Below, one piece after another: positions 46,891 through 58,028 of a stretch of DNA of 64,000 nt. The notes under the pieces are model-generated. The model was not told where the DNA came from and searched no databases. It worked only from the letters and a program-made list of their open reading frames with translations. This DNA is from Chlamydomonas sphaeroides (taxonomy: Eukaryota; Chlorophyta; Chlorophyceae; Chlamydomonadales; Chlamydomonadaceae). The DNA lies in contig BDDC01000005.1 of assembly GCA_001662425.1 (NCBI GenBank), positions 135,762-199,761 on the forward strand. Reading direction: 5' to 3'. Within the stretch, counting starts at the first letter, position 1; every line of letters starts with the position of its first letter. The translations under genes were made by a program, and so were the position numbers.

Positions 46891-48836
46891 ATGGCGTCGC
46901 GTCTCGGCCACTCGGCAACTCGCTCGTCAGCTCGCGCGGGTCGCAGAGCGGATGCGGCCCCTTTCACTCCTTACAGGCCCACGCCCGGCTCTCGGGGCAG
47001 CACGTCCGCCACCACGCCCTATGCGCAGGTGCGTGCTACTGAAGCTTAACCAGCTGATATATCAGCAAGAGCACTGCCATGAGTTGCCCGGTCATAGCCG
47101 GGCGACGCCAGGGCCAGGGGTGTTGCACAGCCCTGAAGGGGATACGTGGTCCCCAGCTGCCGGCCCAACCCCTGCCCCACCTGCACCCACGCACCCCGTT
47201 CTCCCCATCCCTGCTCCCCACTTCCCAACCAAAGGCGCTCGTCGCCCTGAAGCTGCAGGAGCAGCACGCCCGCAGCATCCAGTGCCGCTGCGCCCCTGCC
47301 ACGGAGGCGGCGCCCGCGCCCGCGCCCGCTGCTGCGGCGCCCGCCGCTGACGCGCCCGCTGACCCCGCCACCATGGACATCCGCGTTGGCAAGATCATCA
47401 AGGTTGAGCAGCACCCTGACGCCGACAGGTGACTACTGGACGTGCTTCACTTCGTATCCTGATCCTGGGCCGCTCCCACCTCGCCCCTGGGCTGACGTGC
47501 TCCTCCTGCGTGCCGCAATCGTATCCGCTGACGTCGCCGCTTTGGATGCCGAACCGCATCTCGTCGCGCGCTCAACGACTGAACTGTTTGCTCATGTCCA
47601 CCGCCACCGCCCGCGCCCCTGTCCAGCTTGTACGTGGAGCAGATCGACGTGGGCGAGCCCGAGCCGCGCACCATTGTGTCGGGCCTGGTCAAGTTCGTGC
47701 CCGTGGAGGAGATGCAGGTGCGGCGGCGGTGGGCTGCCAATGGTAGGCCGAGGCGCGATTGTGAGGCGCGCTGGGGTGGCGGGCAACTGGGCTGCTGTTC
47801 CGCTGGTGTGGTTGCTCGTAGTGGGGTGTACGCCTCGCACCCACTCCCCCCTTCCGCCTGCACGTGCCCCTCCGCCGCCGCACCCACACCCCGCCCGCAG
47901 GACCGCAAGGTCATCGTGCTGTGCAACCTCAAGCCCCGCAACATGCGCGGCATCAAGTCCAACGGCATGGTGCGGGCCGCACGGCACGGTGATAGCCGCC
48001 GCACTGTCATAGCTGCCGCACGGCGATAGACGCCGCAACGAGTCCAACGGCATAGGGCGGACCCACGATACGATGGCCGCCGCACAGCAGCCTCGCCGAG
48101 CCCAGCACGCGCCGCGTCGGTTTGGGCACTTTGCCTGCAGTACTAGAGCGGATGGGCGCCGTGCTCACGTCACAGTCGTCGCCGGGTTGGGCCCAGCGCA
48201 CCCAGCCCTCCCTGCACTGCACTGCGCCCGCCGCTGCTGCCCACGCCGTGCGGCCCACCCTCTGCCCCCTTCCCTGCTCCTGCTCCACCACAGGTGCTGT
48301 GCGCCTCCAACGACGCCCACGATGCGGTGCAGCCGCTGCTGCCGCCCGCGGACGCGCCCGTGGGCGAGCGCGTGTGGTTCGGCGAGGCCGGCAAGGGCCA
48401 GGTGGGTGCCCCGCAGCCATCCCGCATGCTGCATGCCGCTGGCCGGGTACGTGCGTGCCCCTTCCGGGGTACTGTAGCACCTCCGCCGCTGCATCCTAGG
48501 CGCATAGGCTGCCACAACAGGCCCCCGCAGCCCAGCGCCTGGCGCCTGCGTTGGCGCGTGGCATGCGTGGCGCCCGCCGCCGCCCCCCTGGTGCATCCCC
48601 GCCGCACCGCCGAGCGTGCCGCGTCACGCCCTGCCCGCGCTCTGCCCGGCACCGCCCCGTGGCCGCAGGCTGCGGCCGCGGAGCCCAACCGCGTGCAGAA
48701 GAAGAAGCTGTGGGAGGCGGTGCAGCCGCTGCTCAAGACGGACGGCGAGGCCACGGCGCGGTTCAAGGACCAGCCCATGCTCACCAGCGCGGGCCCCGTG
48801 CGCGCCCCCAGCCTGACCAACGCCAACATTGCGTGA
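46891..48836 (+). CDS. EMAPII-type tRNA-binding-domain protein (AIMP1/Arc1-like)
   Basis: Six exons (46891-47028, 47235-47428, 47627-47717, 47901-47969, 48294-48401, 48669-48836) give 255 residues. The N-terminus (1-46) is Arg/Ser/Ala-rich with no acidic run, suggesting an organelle transit peptide; an Ala/Pro linker follows. Residues ~90-200 form the OB-fold tRNA-binding domain: MDIRVGKIIKVEQHPDADSL, YVEQIDVGEPEPRTIVSGLV, VIVLCNLKPRNMRGIKSNGM and VLCASNDAH. The C-terminal part (NRVQKKKLWEAVQPLL, ending LTNANIA) matches the EMAPII-like extension found in Arc1p, AIMP1 and plant homologues. Such proteins bind tRNA and help aminoacyl-tRNA synthetases. Alternatively it could be cytosolic if the N-terminus is not cleaved. 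Confidence 0.9.
47989..48039. repeat. 17-bp tandem repeat (3 units) in EMAPII intron 4
   Basis: Units GTGATAGCCGCCGCACT, GTCATAGCTGCCGCACG and GCGATAGACGCCGCAAC. It is flanked by two imperfect copies of the exon 4/donor junction (47956-47975 and 48041-48060). Confidence 0.8.
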
Positions 48837-49189
48837 GGCGCTCGTCTGGGAGGGCCCCGGGAGGATGGGCCTGTGGCGTGTTGGCGGGGCGCCGGAGGAG
48901 CGTTGGTGGTGGTGAGAGGCTTCGAGCCAGGTGTGCGTGTGTGGCTCGGCGGCGGTGCAGGAGCGGGTTCGTGCGCAGGGCCCGTGCGGGCGCAGGAGAG
49001 GCGGGAGAGCTGGTGGGGTGGGGAGGACTGCGTGGCGTGGCGTGCCGCGACGCTGCTGGGATGCAGCCGGCGGAGGCGGGGCCCAGTGTGGGGTCCGGTC
49101 GGGGTGCTGCCTGGGGGATCGCCGCGTTTTTCGGCGCGGCGCCGCGAGTGCCGCAGCTGCACGCGCGCCGCCCTGGCGCTGCTTTGCCA

Positions 49190-49194
49190 TGTAA
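49190..49194 (+). other. TGTAA polyadenylation motif (EMAPII gene)
   Basis: TGTAA is the volvocine equivalent of AATAAA. It lies 354 nt after the stop codon, a normal distance for these algae. Confidence 0.5.
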
Positions 49195-49344
49195 CATGTT
49201 TGGAGGGGGCGCGGTGTTGTTGCCTTTGCTATGGTGGACAGCGCTGTTGAGTAGCGATTGCGAGCGCACGTGGCCTGGCGTTGGGGTCAGCTTTTACAGA
49301 TGTGCGGCAACATGTGTCAGCAGCAACACAGGTCACCAGGTGCA

Positions 49345-49349
49345 TTACA
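49345..49349 (-). other. TGTAA polyadenylation motif (CAP gene)
   Basis: TTACA on the + strand reads TGTAA on the minus strand, 298 nt after the CAP stop codon. Confidence 0.5.
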
Positions 49350-49646
49350 AGTTACGAAGCTGCTGCAATTGCTAGTGGTAGCGATACAGGAGCCCGCTGC
49401 GTGGCTGCACGCTCGAGGCGGGGATGCACAGGTCACATACCAGGCTGGCGCTCGTCCAACCCAAATGCCCTAAAATGCGCCCGGAGGCGGTCGTGCCGCA
49501 AGCCACAGCAGGCCGGGCTCGGCGGCAGCAAGCCCGCTTGGCCGCATAACTTTGCACAACAACAAACCCGCATGGCCGCATCGGCACTGCTGCGCCTCCT
49601 TCTAAGCGCCCTATAATGGTAGGGACTTGGCGCCGCCCTGCGCCGC

Positions 49647-52054
49647 TCAGCTGGACGCGGGCGGCCGGACGTTGGCTGCGAACTGGCCCTGCACGTTGCC
49701 TGTTGACGAGGCAGCCGGCAGTCAGCACACACAAGGGGCCGTTCAGTGCTCAGCAACGAGAGCAGCCAGAGGAGCGTGGGGTTTGCCCAGCCCGCCACCC
49801 TGGTCCTGGCGGGTCCTGCCCCCGACCCACATGGCACCCAGCTCGCGGCTGCTGTACAAGCCGCGGCACCCCTGGCCCTGACCCTGACGCTGGCCGGACC
49901 CCGCCCCGCCCCGCCCCGCCCCGACCAACCCTGCGCCCGCCTGCTCACCCGGCGGGCTGTAGTGGCACACGTACGCGCGGCGCATCCAGCAGTTGGGCCC
50001 CGATGAGGCGGTGGCGCAGCCCACGTGTGTGCTGGAGGCCCACAGCATCTGGGTGGCGTGCCCCGTGCCGGAGCTGTACAAGGCGGCCGCGTATGAGTAC
50101 GCCCCGATCTGCGGAGGCCGCCAAGGCCAGCAGCGGGGGCAGCGGGGTTGCGGCGGGGTCACAGCGGGCGAGCGAGTACAGGCGCGGCGGGCGCAGGGCG
50201 GCGGGAGAGAGCAGAGTGATGTGCGTCGGGACGCATGTGGGTCGGGACTGACCCACATGCGCCGCACGCCACTGGCCCGACCCACATGCCCCGCCGGCAT
50301 CCCCCCGCGCGCGCCTGCTGCCCACTCAGTTTGCGCACCTCCTCGTCGTACCACCCTCGCGACACATCGGCCCAGTCGTCCTGGCCTGCGCGGGCATGGG
50401 CGAGGAGGGGCAAGGAGCGTGGGGCCCTGCCCCGCTGCCGGCCCGGCAACCTCCCCATCGCAGCCCCATGCATGGCCCTGCCAGCATACCCCACCACTCG
50501 CCCCAGCTGGCTGCCGCACTATCGGCCTGGCATGGCCCCTATCCCCGACTGCCGCTAGCGAAGCTACCATGTCTGCCGCATCACCAGCGCTGCTGCGCCC
50601 ACAGTCCTAAGCGGGCACCCACGCACGCACCCGCCGCCAGGTTCTCGCCGACGCCGTCCCAGTGGCTGTGCTCCCAGACGCAGGACGACGCCAGCTGCTG
50701 CGCATACGACGCCGCCGAGCGCTCCAGGCCGCCGTCCCAGGCCAGCGGCGCCGTGCTGTGGCGAGCGCGGATGCTGTTGTGCAGGGCCAGGATGTCGGAG
50801 CCGCCGCTGCCGCTGCCGCCGCCAGTGCTGCTGCCGAAGCTGCCCTCATAGCCACCGCCGCCGCTGCTGCCGCCAGAGCTGCCAGCGGTCTGGTCGGCGC
50901 TGTACGCACCGGAGCCGCCCGAGGTGTCGTAGCCCTGCACGACGCCCGGTCCGGACTCGGATCCGGATCCGGAACCGGTGCCGGATCCCGAGCCAGCGCC
51001 GTAGCCGCTGTCGTAGCTGGAACCAGCTGCGGGACCGGAGGCCCCGTAGCCGGAGGGCTGGGCGGCGGGCGCTGCGCCTGGGTTGTAGCTGGCGGCGCCG
51101 GCGGCTGCGGAGCCGGAGGGGTCGTAGACGGTAGTCTGGTAGGCGGGCGTAGATGTCGCATCGTAGGTGGGGGCCGCGGCTGCGGGGCCGGCTTGGTAGG
51201 CGGGGTTAGCGGCGCCGGCGCCGGCTGGGGTGTAGGGTGTACTGCTGTAGCCTGCGGCGCCGGCCGAGGGGTTAGCCGCAGCGCCGGGAGTGACGGTGGC
51301 GGGCGCGCCTGCGCGGCGTGGACGGGCGACGGGCGCGTCATTTGACCGTGCGGCTGTAGGCGTGGGGACGAAAGGCGACGCGGGAAAGGTTTGCCGCACC
51401 TTGGTCGCCGTTGACTGCGCCGTTGACCGCGCCATTGACGGCCGTCGTGACGGCGCCGGTCACGGCATCCGTGATCGGCTGGGCGATGGCGGCAACCTGG
51501 TGGGGTGGGGCGCAGGCGGGGTCCAGGGAGGTGGGCTCACGGCGAAGCAGGGCAGCGCTAGGTGACACGCCAGCGGACGGCGCGTTGGGGGCTGGGCGGA
51601 GGGACCGTGCCGCGTTGCTTCTCGTGGGCTGCTGCGGCCTGCCTTTCCTGGTCTTGGGTGACTTGCCGCAGCGCGCGGCGGCTGCCGCGGCGGCGGGGCA
51701 GGGGCGCGGGCGAGGCCGCTGTGGGCTGCTCGGCAAGCTGCTCCGGCAGCGACGGCTGCTGCTGGCCGCGGGCGTCGTGCTGGGAGCCGAAGGCCGCTGA
51801 CAGCGCGGCGAGCTGCCGGGGCGTTGGATTGCGTCGGGGTAGGGCGAGTCAGCTGCAAGCCCAAGAGAGCAGCCGGCTTGGCGAGCGCCTGCAAGCGAAC
51901 CGGCAGAGCAGCCGGCACGTACCTGCTCAGGGCCCAGCTCCCACTGCTGCAGCGAACGGAGATGATCCGGTGTCACGCGGCCCGCGCAAGCAGGCGATGC
52001 CGCAGCCAGCACCGCCAGCGCGAGCGCCGCGACGGCTGTGGCGCGGGGCGGCAT
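49647..52054 (-). CDS. Secreted CAP/PR-1 (SCP) family prot. with long Ser/Gly linker
   Basis: Exons, high to low: 52054-51923, 51812-51663, 51496-51400, 51308-50631, 50385-50339, 50108-49949, 49699-49647; about 438 residues. The N-terminus has a classic signal peptide (VAALALAVLAAASPACA). Residues ~45-295 are low complexity: a Gln/Arg-rich part, VNGAVNGAVNGDQ repeats, then Ala/Pro/Tyr and long Ser/Gly runs. The CAP domain (~296-438) shows LHNSIRARHS, LAWDGGLERSAASYAQQLAS, CVWEHSHWDGVGENLAAG, WYDEE, GTGHATQMLWASSTHVGCA and AYVCHYSPPGN. The His/Glu cavity residues (WEHS, GENL, WYDEE, GHATQ) are all present. CAP proteins are extracellular sterol/lipid-binding or wall-associated proteins. In a volvocine alga an extracellular-matrix or wall role is plausible but inferred. 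The exon 2 donor (CAA|GTCACC) is the weakest junction. Confidence 0.88.
50232..50261. repeat. Perfect 12-bp inverted repeat (hairpin) in a CAP intron
   Basis: Arms CGCATGTGGGTC (50232-50243) and GACCCACATGCG (50250-50261) with a 6-nt loop. A third related stretch, CCCGACCCACATGC, follows near 50276. Confidence 0.85.
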
Positions 52055-52518
52055 GCCCACTGCAGCAGCTGTTCTTGGCTGCGAGCGGCTGCTAACCGGC
52101 GTGGGGCTGCTATCGGTACTTTGGGCGCAACGCGGCGAGGGGTTGCTGGCGTGGGATGTCGAAGAGCTCTCAGGATCAGAAATAGATAGGGGGGTCACGG
52201 AAGGCTGTTGCTAGGTGGTAAGCGGGGTAACGGGGGAGCTGTGGGCTCGCTTGCCACAGGCAGGCGCTTGGCGCCATAATGTTGTACGGCAGCCCGGGCC
52301 TGAATCGTCGCTCACATGGCCGCCACGTGCCCCGCCAGCTAGGAGCCTGCGAGCCTCTTGTTGATGGCAGCCGATCTGTCAGCCGCTTGTCAACGTCGCA
52401 CGACCCAGCAACCTCGCTCCATACTCAAGCTCCCCACACCGCGCCACACACCTACACCTCTCAATACCCAGCCGCGAGGAGCTCCGACTCGACGCCCTCG
52501 CTAACCTCAACCGCAACG
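52055..52518. promoter_or_regulatory. Divergent 5' region, CAP/A2
   Basis: 464 bp between start codons. The last ~15 bp before the A2 ATG match the A1 leader, and the rest is not recognisably shared. No named element is visible. Confidence 0.35.
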
Positions 52519-53229
52519 ATGCGCCGCGTGCAGTCGAGCGCTGCCGGCTTGTGGCCCGGCCATCAGATGCCTGCTAGCAGCAGCGCTACCGTGGTTCTGC
52601 AGCCGGCGGCTGCAGCTGAGAGCACGCCCGCGCTGTCAACGTTTGCCGGCGCCCGTCGCGCGCGCCGCGCGTCGATGCTCATCTTCGCTCCCTCTGCCAG
52701 CTGCTGTGCGACCGCAGCGACCGATGAGCTGGCTTCGGGCGGCAAGGTTTCGGACCTCTACCCCTGCTCCTCCACGTCAGCCCTTCCCAGTTGCACCCCC
52801 GCCGCCCCCTACCCCGCGGCCTCCTCCGCCACCGGCTGCTACGGCGCCGCCCCCGCCCCCGCCACACCAAGCAGCCGTGCCGGCGCGTCCGACGATGCTG
52901 CTGCTGCCATGAGCCTTGGCTGCGACCTCCGACCCGCGCCGTGCCCGTCACCGTCGCTGTCTCCGTTTGGTGAGGGCGAGTGGCTGGCGGCCGCGCTGGC
53001 GCTGCCGTCGCCGACCTCCACGCCCGGCCGCGGCGCCCGGCGCGTCTACGGCACGCCCCCGCCGTCGCCGCTGCACCAGACGGCCCTGCTGCTGCCGCCG
53101 TCGCCGTTCGCGCTGCCGATGGCGGCGGCCGCCGCTGAGGGCGGCTACGCGGCGCCGCGCCTCCGCCGCGTGGCGCGCGTGCGGCGGGACCTGGATCAGC
53201 TGTGCGGCGGCGTCGCTGCCGCCGAGTGA
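52519..53229 (+). CDS. Family A small protein, copy A2 (unknown function)
   Basis: Single-exon ORF of 236 residues, paralogue of A1 (7549-8292). The start context CCGCAACGATGCGCCGCGTG is identical. Differences are mostly substitutions plus in-frame indels in Ala/Pro runs, as expected under protein-level constraint. Conserved: SMLIFAPS, GGKVSDLYPCSS, SSATGCYGA, MSLGCDLRPAPCPSPS, EGEWLAAALALPS, YGTPPPSP and the basic C-terminal APRLRRVARVRRDLDQL. Function unknown. Confidence 0.6.
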   Translation: MRRVQSSAAGLWPGHQMPASSSATVVLQPAAAAESTPALSTFAGARRARRASMLIFAPSASCCATAATDELASGGKVSDLYPCSSTSALPSCTPAAPYPAASSATGCYGAAPAPATPSSRAGASDDAAAAMSLGCDLRPAPCPSPSLSPFGEGEWLAAALALPSPTSTPGRGARRVYGTPPPSPLHQTALLLPPSPFALPMAAAAAEGGYAAPRLRRVARVRRDLDQLCGGVAAAE

Positions 53230-54656
53230 TGGTTGGCGCTGCTGCCGATGAGTGATGATTGGCGCCGCTGCCGCCGAGTGATGGCCGGCGCCGGTGCCGA
53301 TGAGTGAGGTGGCTTGTGTGTGGCCCACGTGGCTTTATGGAACGAATGATACGTGTGTGGGCGGGACACGGTCACAGTTCAGCACTCTATAGCTTACTAT
53401 CTGGCGTGCATGGGGCTGGGGCATGCCATGAAAAAGTGCATTGCTTTCCCTTTGCGTCAAGATTCTCTTTGCTTGGGGCGTGTCAAGGGAGGCCGCTGCA
53501 TTGGGCGCCTTCCGGGGTGTTTGTGTCGCAGCGCCGGCAGGCGCCGGCGGGGTGTGTGTGGCGTCAGCAGAGATGCGACGTGTCGTACGTTCTTGGTTGA
53601 CCGGGCGGCGCCCCGTGGTCGAGTGGGCGCCATATCGATGGTCTTGCATGTGTGGGAGCGTACTGGCTGTCGGTGCCTGTGGTGGTGTGATAGCGCTAAT
53701 CTTATGCGCGGCCGCTCTCGTGCTGGCAACAGGGCCCCAGCCTCCCTGCTTGCCAAGCTGCGGCTTTGCGTGGTCCTCAGTGCATTCATGTTTTTTGTGT
53801 ACGGCATGCTCACCTGTTTGTGTACGACATGCTCACATGTTTGTGTACGGCATGTCGTGGCACCGCCCAAGGTATGTCACGGCGATGCCCGTACGTGTAG
53901 CGCCTGCACGTTGCGTGTGCGGAACGGATGCGTGCTGTCAACAACGAATGCGCGCCTCGGGCAGAAACTGCGTGGCACGTGGCAGTCTACTGTGTGAGCC
54001 ACATGCGAGCCACGCCAGCATAAAGATGAAGCCGCGCGGCCGGGTGCCGGGCGTGTGGTTGTACTAGTATGGTCGGTGCGCTGAGAGGGCGCCAAGTGGC
54101 TGCGCGTGGCGGTGGCGCGTGCGGCGAAGGGTGTATGAACGGATGCTGGACTGCGGACCTGCAGGCCGCTGCTGGAGGTGGGGTTGCGACAGCCCGCTTT
54201 GTGGGGGAGGGCAGGAGGGCGCTGCGGAGTGATGGGAGGCGGCCCTAGGCTGCTGCGGCGGGCAGGCGGCGGCCAGGTGTTGGTCGGGACCTGCCGCGTG
54301 TGCGTGCGTGGTGTCGGGAGGAGGCCGCCGTGTTGTAAGACCGGACGTGCGGTCGGTTGGTAGGGACGCGTGCCTGAACGCGCCATGGGCCACTGGCCCT
54401 AGCGCTGGTGCTGTAACATGCAGCGAGACGTGAGCGCATGTGCAGGTGCCTCGCGTACAACCTAACGAGCTGCGCGTGGCTGCGGCTGCGGCACGCCGAG
54501 CCGACCAGGCGGGCGTAGAGCAGGGACATCTCGCTCGGGGCATTCATCTGCAGCTCTCGCTATATGTACGTGCACCTCACAGCCCCAATCCGTCGTCCGC
54601 GCGCCCCTTGCCCTTGCGCCCCGGGGCTTTTTGTGGAATGAAAATTATAAGAATGC
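53230..54656. other. Duplicated flank of A2, no gene
   Basis: Partly alignable with 8.3-9.4 kb. It begins with three GATGRNTGGCGCCG(C/G)TGCCG-like short repeats (53225-53300) and contains the 23-bp repeat at 53797. A TGTAA motif at about 54413 could end A2. Confidence 0.45.
53797..53857. repeat. 23-bp tandem repeat, 2.6 units
   Basis: GTGTACGGCATGCTCACCTG plus TTT, then GTGTACGACATGCTCACATG plus TTT, then GTGTACGGCATGTCG. Confidence 0.85.
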
Positions 54657-55301
54657 ATGGGGATACCCCTGACTCGCCCCGGGGCATTTCCGCAGGGGGG
54701 CGTTTCCGCGCCGCGTCTGGGTATCAGTAGTCAGTGGCTGCGCCACCGACTCACAATACAGAGCCGGTATGCAATATCAACGCGTTGCTGGGCCACCGCT
54801 TGCAGGGCAGGATGGCAGGTCGATCAGCGGATACCCACCAGCGGCCGGGGGCGGCGACGGCGGTGGCGATGGCGGCGGCGAAGGGCTAGGTCCGGCCGCG
54901 GCCGCGGCAAGCGCGGCTGCCGGAGCTCTGACGGCGGGGGCCGAGCGAGGGGGGGCCCCTCCGCTTGCAGAGGTGCGGCCGCCGACACCTCCGGGCCGGG
55001 GCTGAGTGGCAGCGGCACGGGGGCCGGAGGCCGCGGCCAGCGGCGGACAAGATCAGCCTCCTCTGAAAGCACCAAGCGGAAGCGTAGCGTGTTGGGGTCA
55101 AACTTGGCGGCGAGGGGGGCTTTGCCTCCTGGCCATGCCTGGCTGGCTTGGGCGCTTGGAGGCGGCTGTTGCGATAGCAGCCGTAGGCGTGCGTTGGCGC
55201 GAGGCCGGGCGGGATGCCTGCCGATGCTTTGCACGCAAGCGTGCCCCGGACATGTGAAGGAGCCAGGGGTCGCATCCCAGACGAGCTACGCATGGCGCTG
55301 A
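54657..55301 (+). CDS. AT-hook-like basic repeat protein, copy C2 (hypothetical)
   Basis: ORF of up to 214 residues starting with ATG. The centre has SGRGRGKRGCRSSDGGGR and GRGQRRTRSASSESTKRKRS, in the same order and spacing as C1 (14101-14586, minus). The first repeat has lost the Pro of the AT-hook core (GCRSS). Downstream sequence, including CATGCCTGGCTGGCTTGGGCG, also matches the C1 flank in inverted orientation. The N-terminal ~60 residues have no counterpart that I can align, so the start is doubtful. Unknown function; nucleic-acid binding is possible from the Arg/Lys/Gly repeats. Confidence 0.35.
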   Translation: MGIPLTRPGAFPQGGVSAPRLGISSQWLRHRLTIQSRYAISTRCWATACRAGWQVDQRIPTSGRGRRRRWRWRRRRARSGRGRGKRGCRSSDGGGRARGGPSACRGAAADTSGPGLSGSGTGAGGRGQRRTRSASSESTKRKRSVLGSNLAARGALPPGHAWLAWALGGGCCDSSRRRALARGRAGCLPMLCTQACPGHVKEPGVASQTSYAWR

Positions 55302-56177
55302 GTTGACAGGCTGGTGGGCGCATGCGTTTCAACGTGTTTCAGCACCTAAAACTGAGGAAGCCGAATTGTCCGGAGCGGCCAGCAGCCCCAGATAAATGAC
55401 ATGGTGATATAACGCCCCTTCATTGAACGGCCCCCTTGTCCGCCGGCGGCTGTCTGCTAGGTGGGGGGCTGGGGTCAGCAGCTGGTGTGTACGTGTGCCG
55501 ACCCGCTGTTTGGACTCCACGCACAGGGCAGGATTGCGGCGACCGGAGCTCTTCTGGCTTGGCGCATTCAATGGTTGGAATTCAGGTTATCGCTTGGTCG
55601 TGGCGTCCCCTGGTCCGTGCACAGCTGGCATGCGACACAGGAACGTTAGGATGCTCGCGTGCAAGCGGCGACATGTTCCAGTCATTCACGCCACAGGCAG
55701 ACGACGGCGAACGGAGGGAGGTCGCGACATGGTGGGTATGAATAGCACTGTTCCAGAAGCGTTAGTCACGGAACCTCACGGACCGGGTAGCAGCTTCGCA
55801 CGGCACCACCGTGACTGGTGAGCTGCTCGCCACCCAACAAGGTAGCTTTGCCAAGCGCAGAGTGCTCATATAGGTGCCATTTATCTCAGGCTGGTCTGGG
55901 TTGCGCTGGCGAAATTGATGGCAAACGCATCGGCCGACTCGGGAACTTCCTGGGCCCGGCACAAGGCTACAGTAAGGTCCCCAAACTACCCAAAGCCACA
56001 CATACAGCTCAAAAGCGATACATCGACAGTACCCAGGACGCCTCCCAAGCTTCCCCGCCGATATAGTCCACTTGAATTCGCGCGCCGAAGCTGCCTCCGC
56101 GACCATAGCCAGGCAGCCGTCAGATAGAATAGCTTATCCCAGCTTAAAAGAGCAAGGCTCGACGCAAAAGGCCGACA
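55302..56177. other. Intergenic, no gene
   Basis: Between C2 and B2. The last ~40 bp before the B2 ATG match the leader of B1; the rest has nothing recognisable. Confidence 0.45.
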
Positions 56178-56947
56178 ATGACTGTCTGGCGCCGCAGCTC
56201 GGTCGGAGTGTCAGCTCAGGAGAGCCTCTGCGGTTCTGCCCCGTGCTTTGCGGACAGGGCCTGCATCATCGGCAGGCTCCGTCGCGCAGCCACATCGGCT
56301 TTGTCGGCTACAGGCGAGCAGCCTGCTGCATTGAGACCCAAACCCGGGCCTCGTACGCTGTGTCATAGCGACCCTTTGCGGCCGACCACAAAGGACACGC
56401 TGCCCGTTTGCGAAAGTGCAGGTTTTGTCATATAGCTACGTCGCTTAGGGTTCGTCACCCCACGCGCCACGCCGACTCTTGAACTTCCCACCTGTCTGTC
56501 CTCCCCCTGGCCACAGCCGGCGTGACCTCCACGTCGTCCGCGTCCCCGTTTGACAACGCCACGGTCAGCATGGACGGCAGCGAGGCGTCCTCCTACTTTG
56601 CCTCAGCGCGTATGCAGTCAGTCGGCTCGTCGTGCTTCTCCGACATACCGTCCAGGCCCGCCACGCCAACCCGTGCCGCCCGCCTGTCAAGCAACCTGGC
56701 GAGCGCAGCATCTCTGCCAATGCCGCTGCTACCACCGGCTACCGCACCAGCCTACGGTTCGGCACGTAGCAGCAAACAATTCAAGCGAGCCTTCTGTGCC
56801 GCCTCCCTGGCGGCTGGGGCTCGGGCGCAGAGCGATGGAGTGGTGCCGCTGGCTGCGCGCGGGTGCTGCCGACTGCGGCGCGTGAGGCGCGTGCTGGAGG
56901 GCCTGGATCGCCTGGCTGCGTCGATGGACGAGCCCTTCGCCGCGTGA
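56178..56947 (+). CDS. Family B small protein, copy B2 (unknown function)
   Basis: Two exons, 56178-56313 and 56517-56947, give 188 residues, the same length as B1. The intron has a GC donor, CTACAG|GCGAGC, and the same phase as B1. Shared blocks: MTVW, SLCGSAPCF, NATVSMDGSE, KRAFCAASLAAGARAQSDGV, PLAARGC and LRRVRRVLEGLDRLAAS. Substitutions concentrate in the Ser/Ala-rich middle. Unknown function. The noncoding 3' flank is also highly similar to that of B1, so the duplication included it. Confidence 0.6.
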
Positions 56948-58028
56948 CGAAAGCCCGGTGACAGAGCATCAGGCCTTCAGACGTGCTGCGAGACAGAACC
57001 CAATCGACCAAGACTGAGGTATCATCGGATACCTGTAGTGTGTGCCCTGTTGAGGCACGTGTACCATCCGAGCGCTCTAGCGTTGATGGCAGGCAGGCCG
57101 TGCGGTTGAGGTGAGGGGTCAGCTAGGATTGTACATGCGGGTCCGGCGAGGCGCAAGGCCGCATTGGGCTTGCGCCCCCGTGACTGGGTTACGAGACAGG
57201 CTTGCGCGGCTTGCATGTAGCAACCGGAATGGTGGAGTGTTGTGCCGGCTTTTCCTCAACGCGTTTTGCTGGCCATATGTGTGATGGTATGTTCGTTCCG
57301 ACGGCGGTACGTCCGATTTATCTGCTATCCAACTTTGGGCCGCGCATTGCGGCACGAGATGGCCTGCGCGCCAGCCGTCGCTTTGGCGGCTGGTGCCATC
57401 CTATCCCTTGCCGTCTGACTTCTTTCCTGTGTTGCATGCCGGGTGGGCGGCCCCACGGTGGCCCTATTGCTGCGTGTGGGCCTGACCCGGCATGAATAAA
57501 CGGTATGAGACCCCGCGGAGCTGGAGGATTGTCCTGTACTTTCTGTGTTCGTAGCGTTGTTGTTGGACCCTGATCCATTGGGTCCGCGTGCGGTGTTCGC
57601 TTCTGCTGGACTGGCGTCAAATGGACACGCCGGCTGAGTGGGACCTAGGACGACCGTCTCCTATTCTTGCATGAGGCTGCAAGCCGAAACCGTGCTACCG
57701 GTGTTGCAAGCCTAAGCTCATGCACCCGTGCAGCGTGTACAAACCCGCGTCCTCCTCCACACCTCCTCCACAGCTTGGCAGAACCGTACATCGGCACTGA
57801 CCATCCACACGCGCGCACAACCCGTAACCTTAGCTTCCGCAGAGGCGGCATGCCGTAAGCCAGGAGGCCTCGTGTCGTAAGCTGCCTACAGCAGGGCCCC
57901 CCGCAACTTCCCCGGCTAGTGCCATGCACGGTCCCCCAGCGCGCGCCCTATCACAGCTTCCCTTCCAGATCCCCTAGCCGCTCTCCAGTTCCCACCAAAA
58001 ACCCCGGCTATACGGCATCAGTACGGGA
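56948..58028. other. Duplicated 3' flank of B2, then intergenic
   Basis: 57030-57500 is the inverted counterpart of 9900-10380; similarity stops near the GACCCGGCATG at 57485-57495. No gene is seen in the remainder. Confidence 0.55.

Larger units (their letters stand above)
48837..49646. other. Convergent 3' UTRs of EMAPII and CAP genes
   Basis: No gene. It contains a polyadenylation motif for each strand, at 49190 (+) and 49345 (-). Confidence 0.55.
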
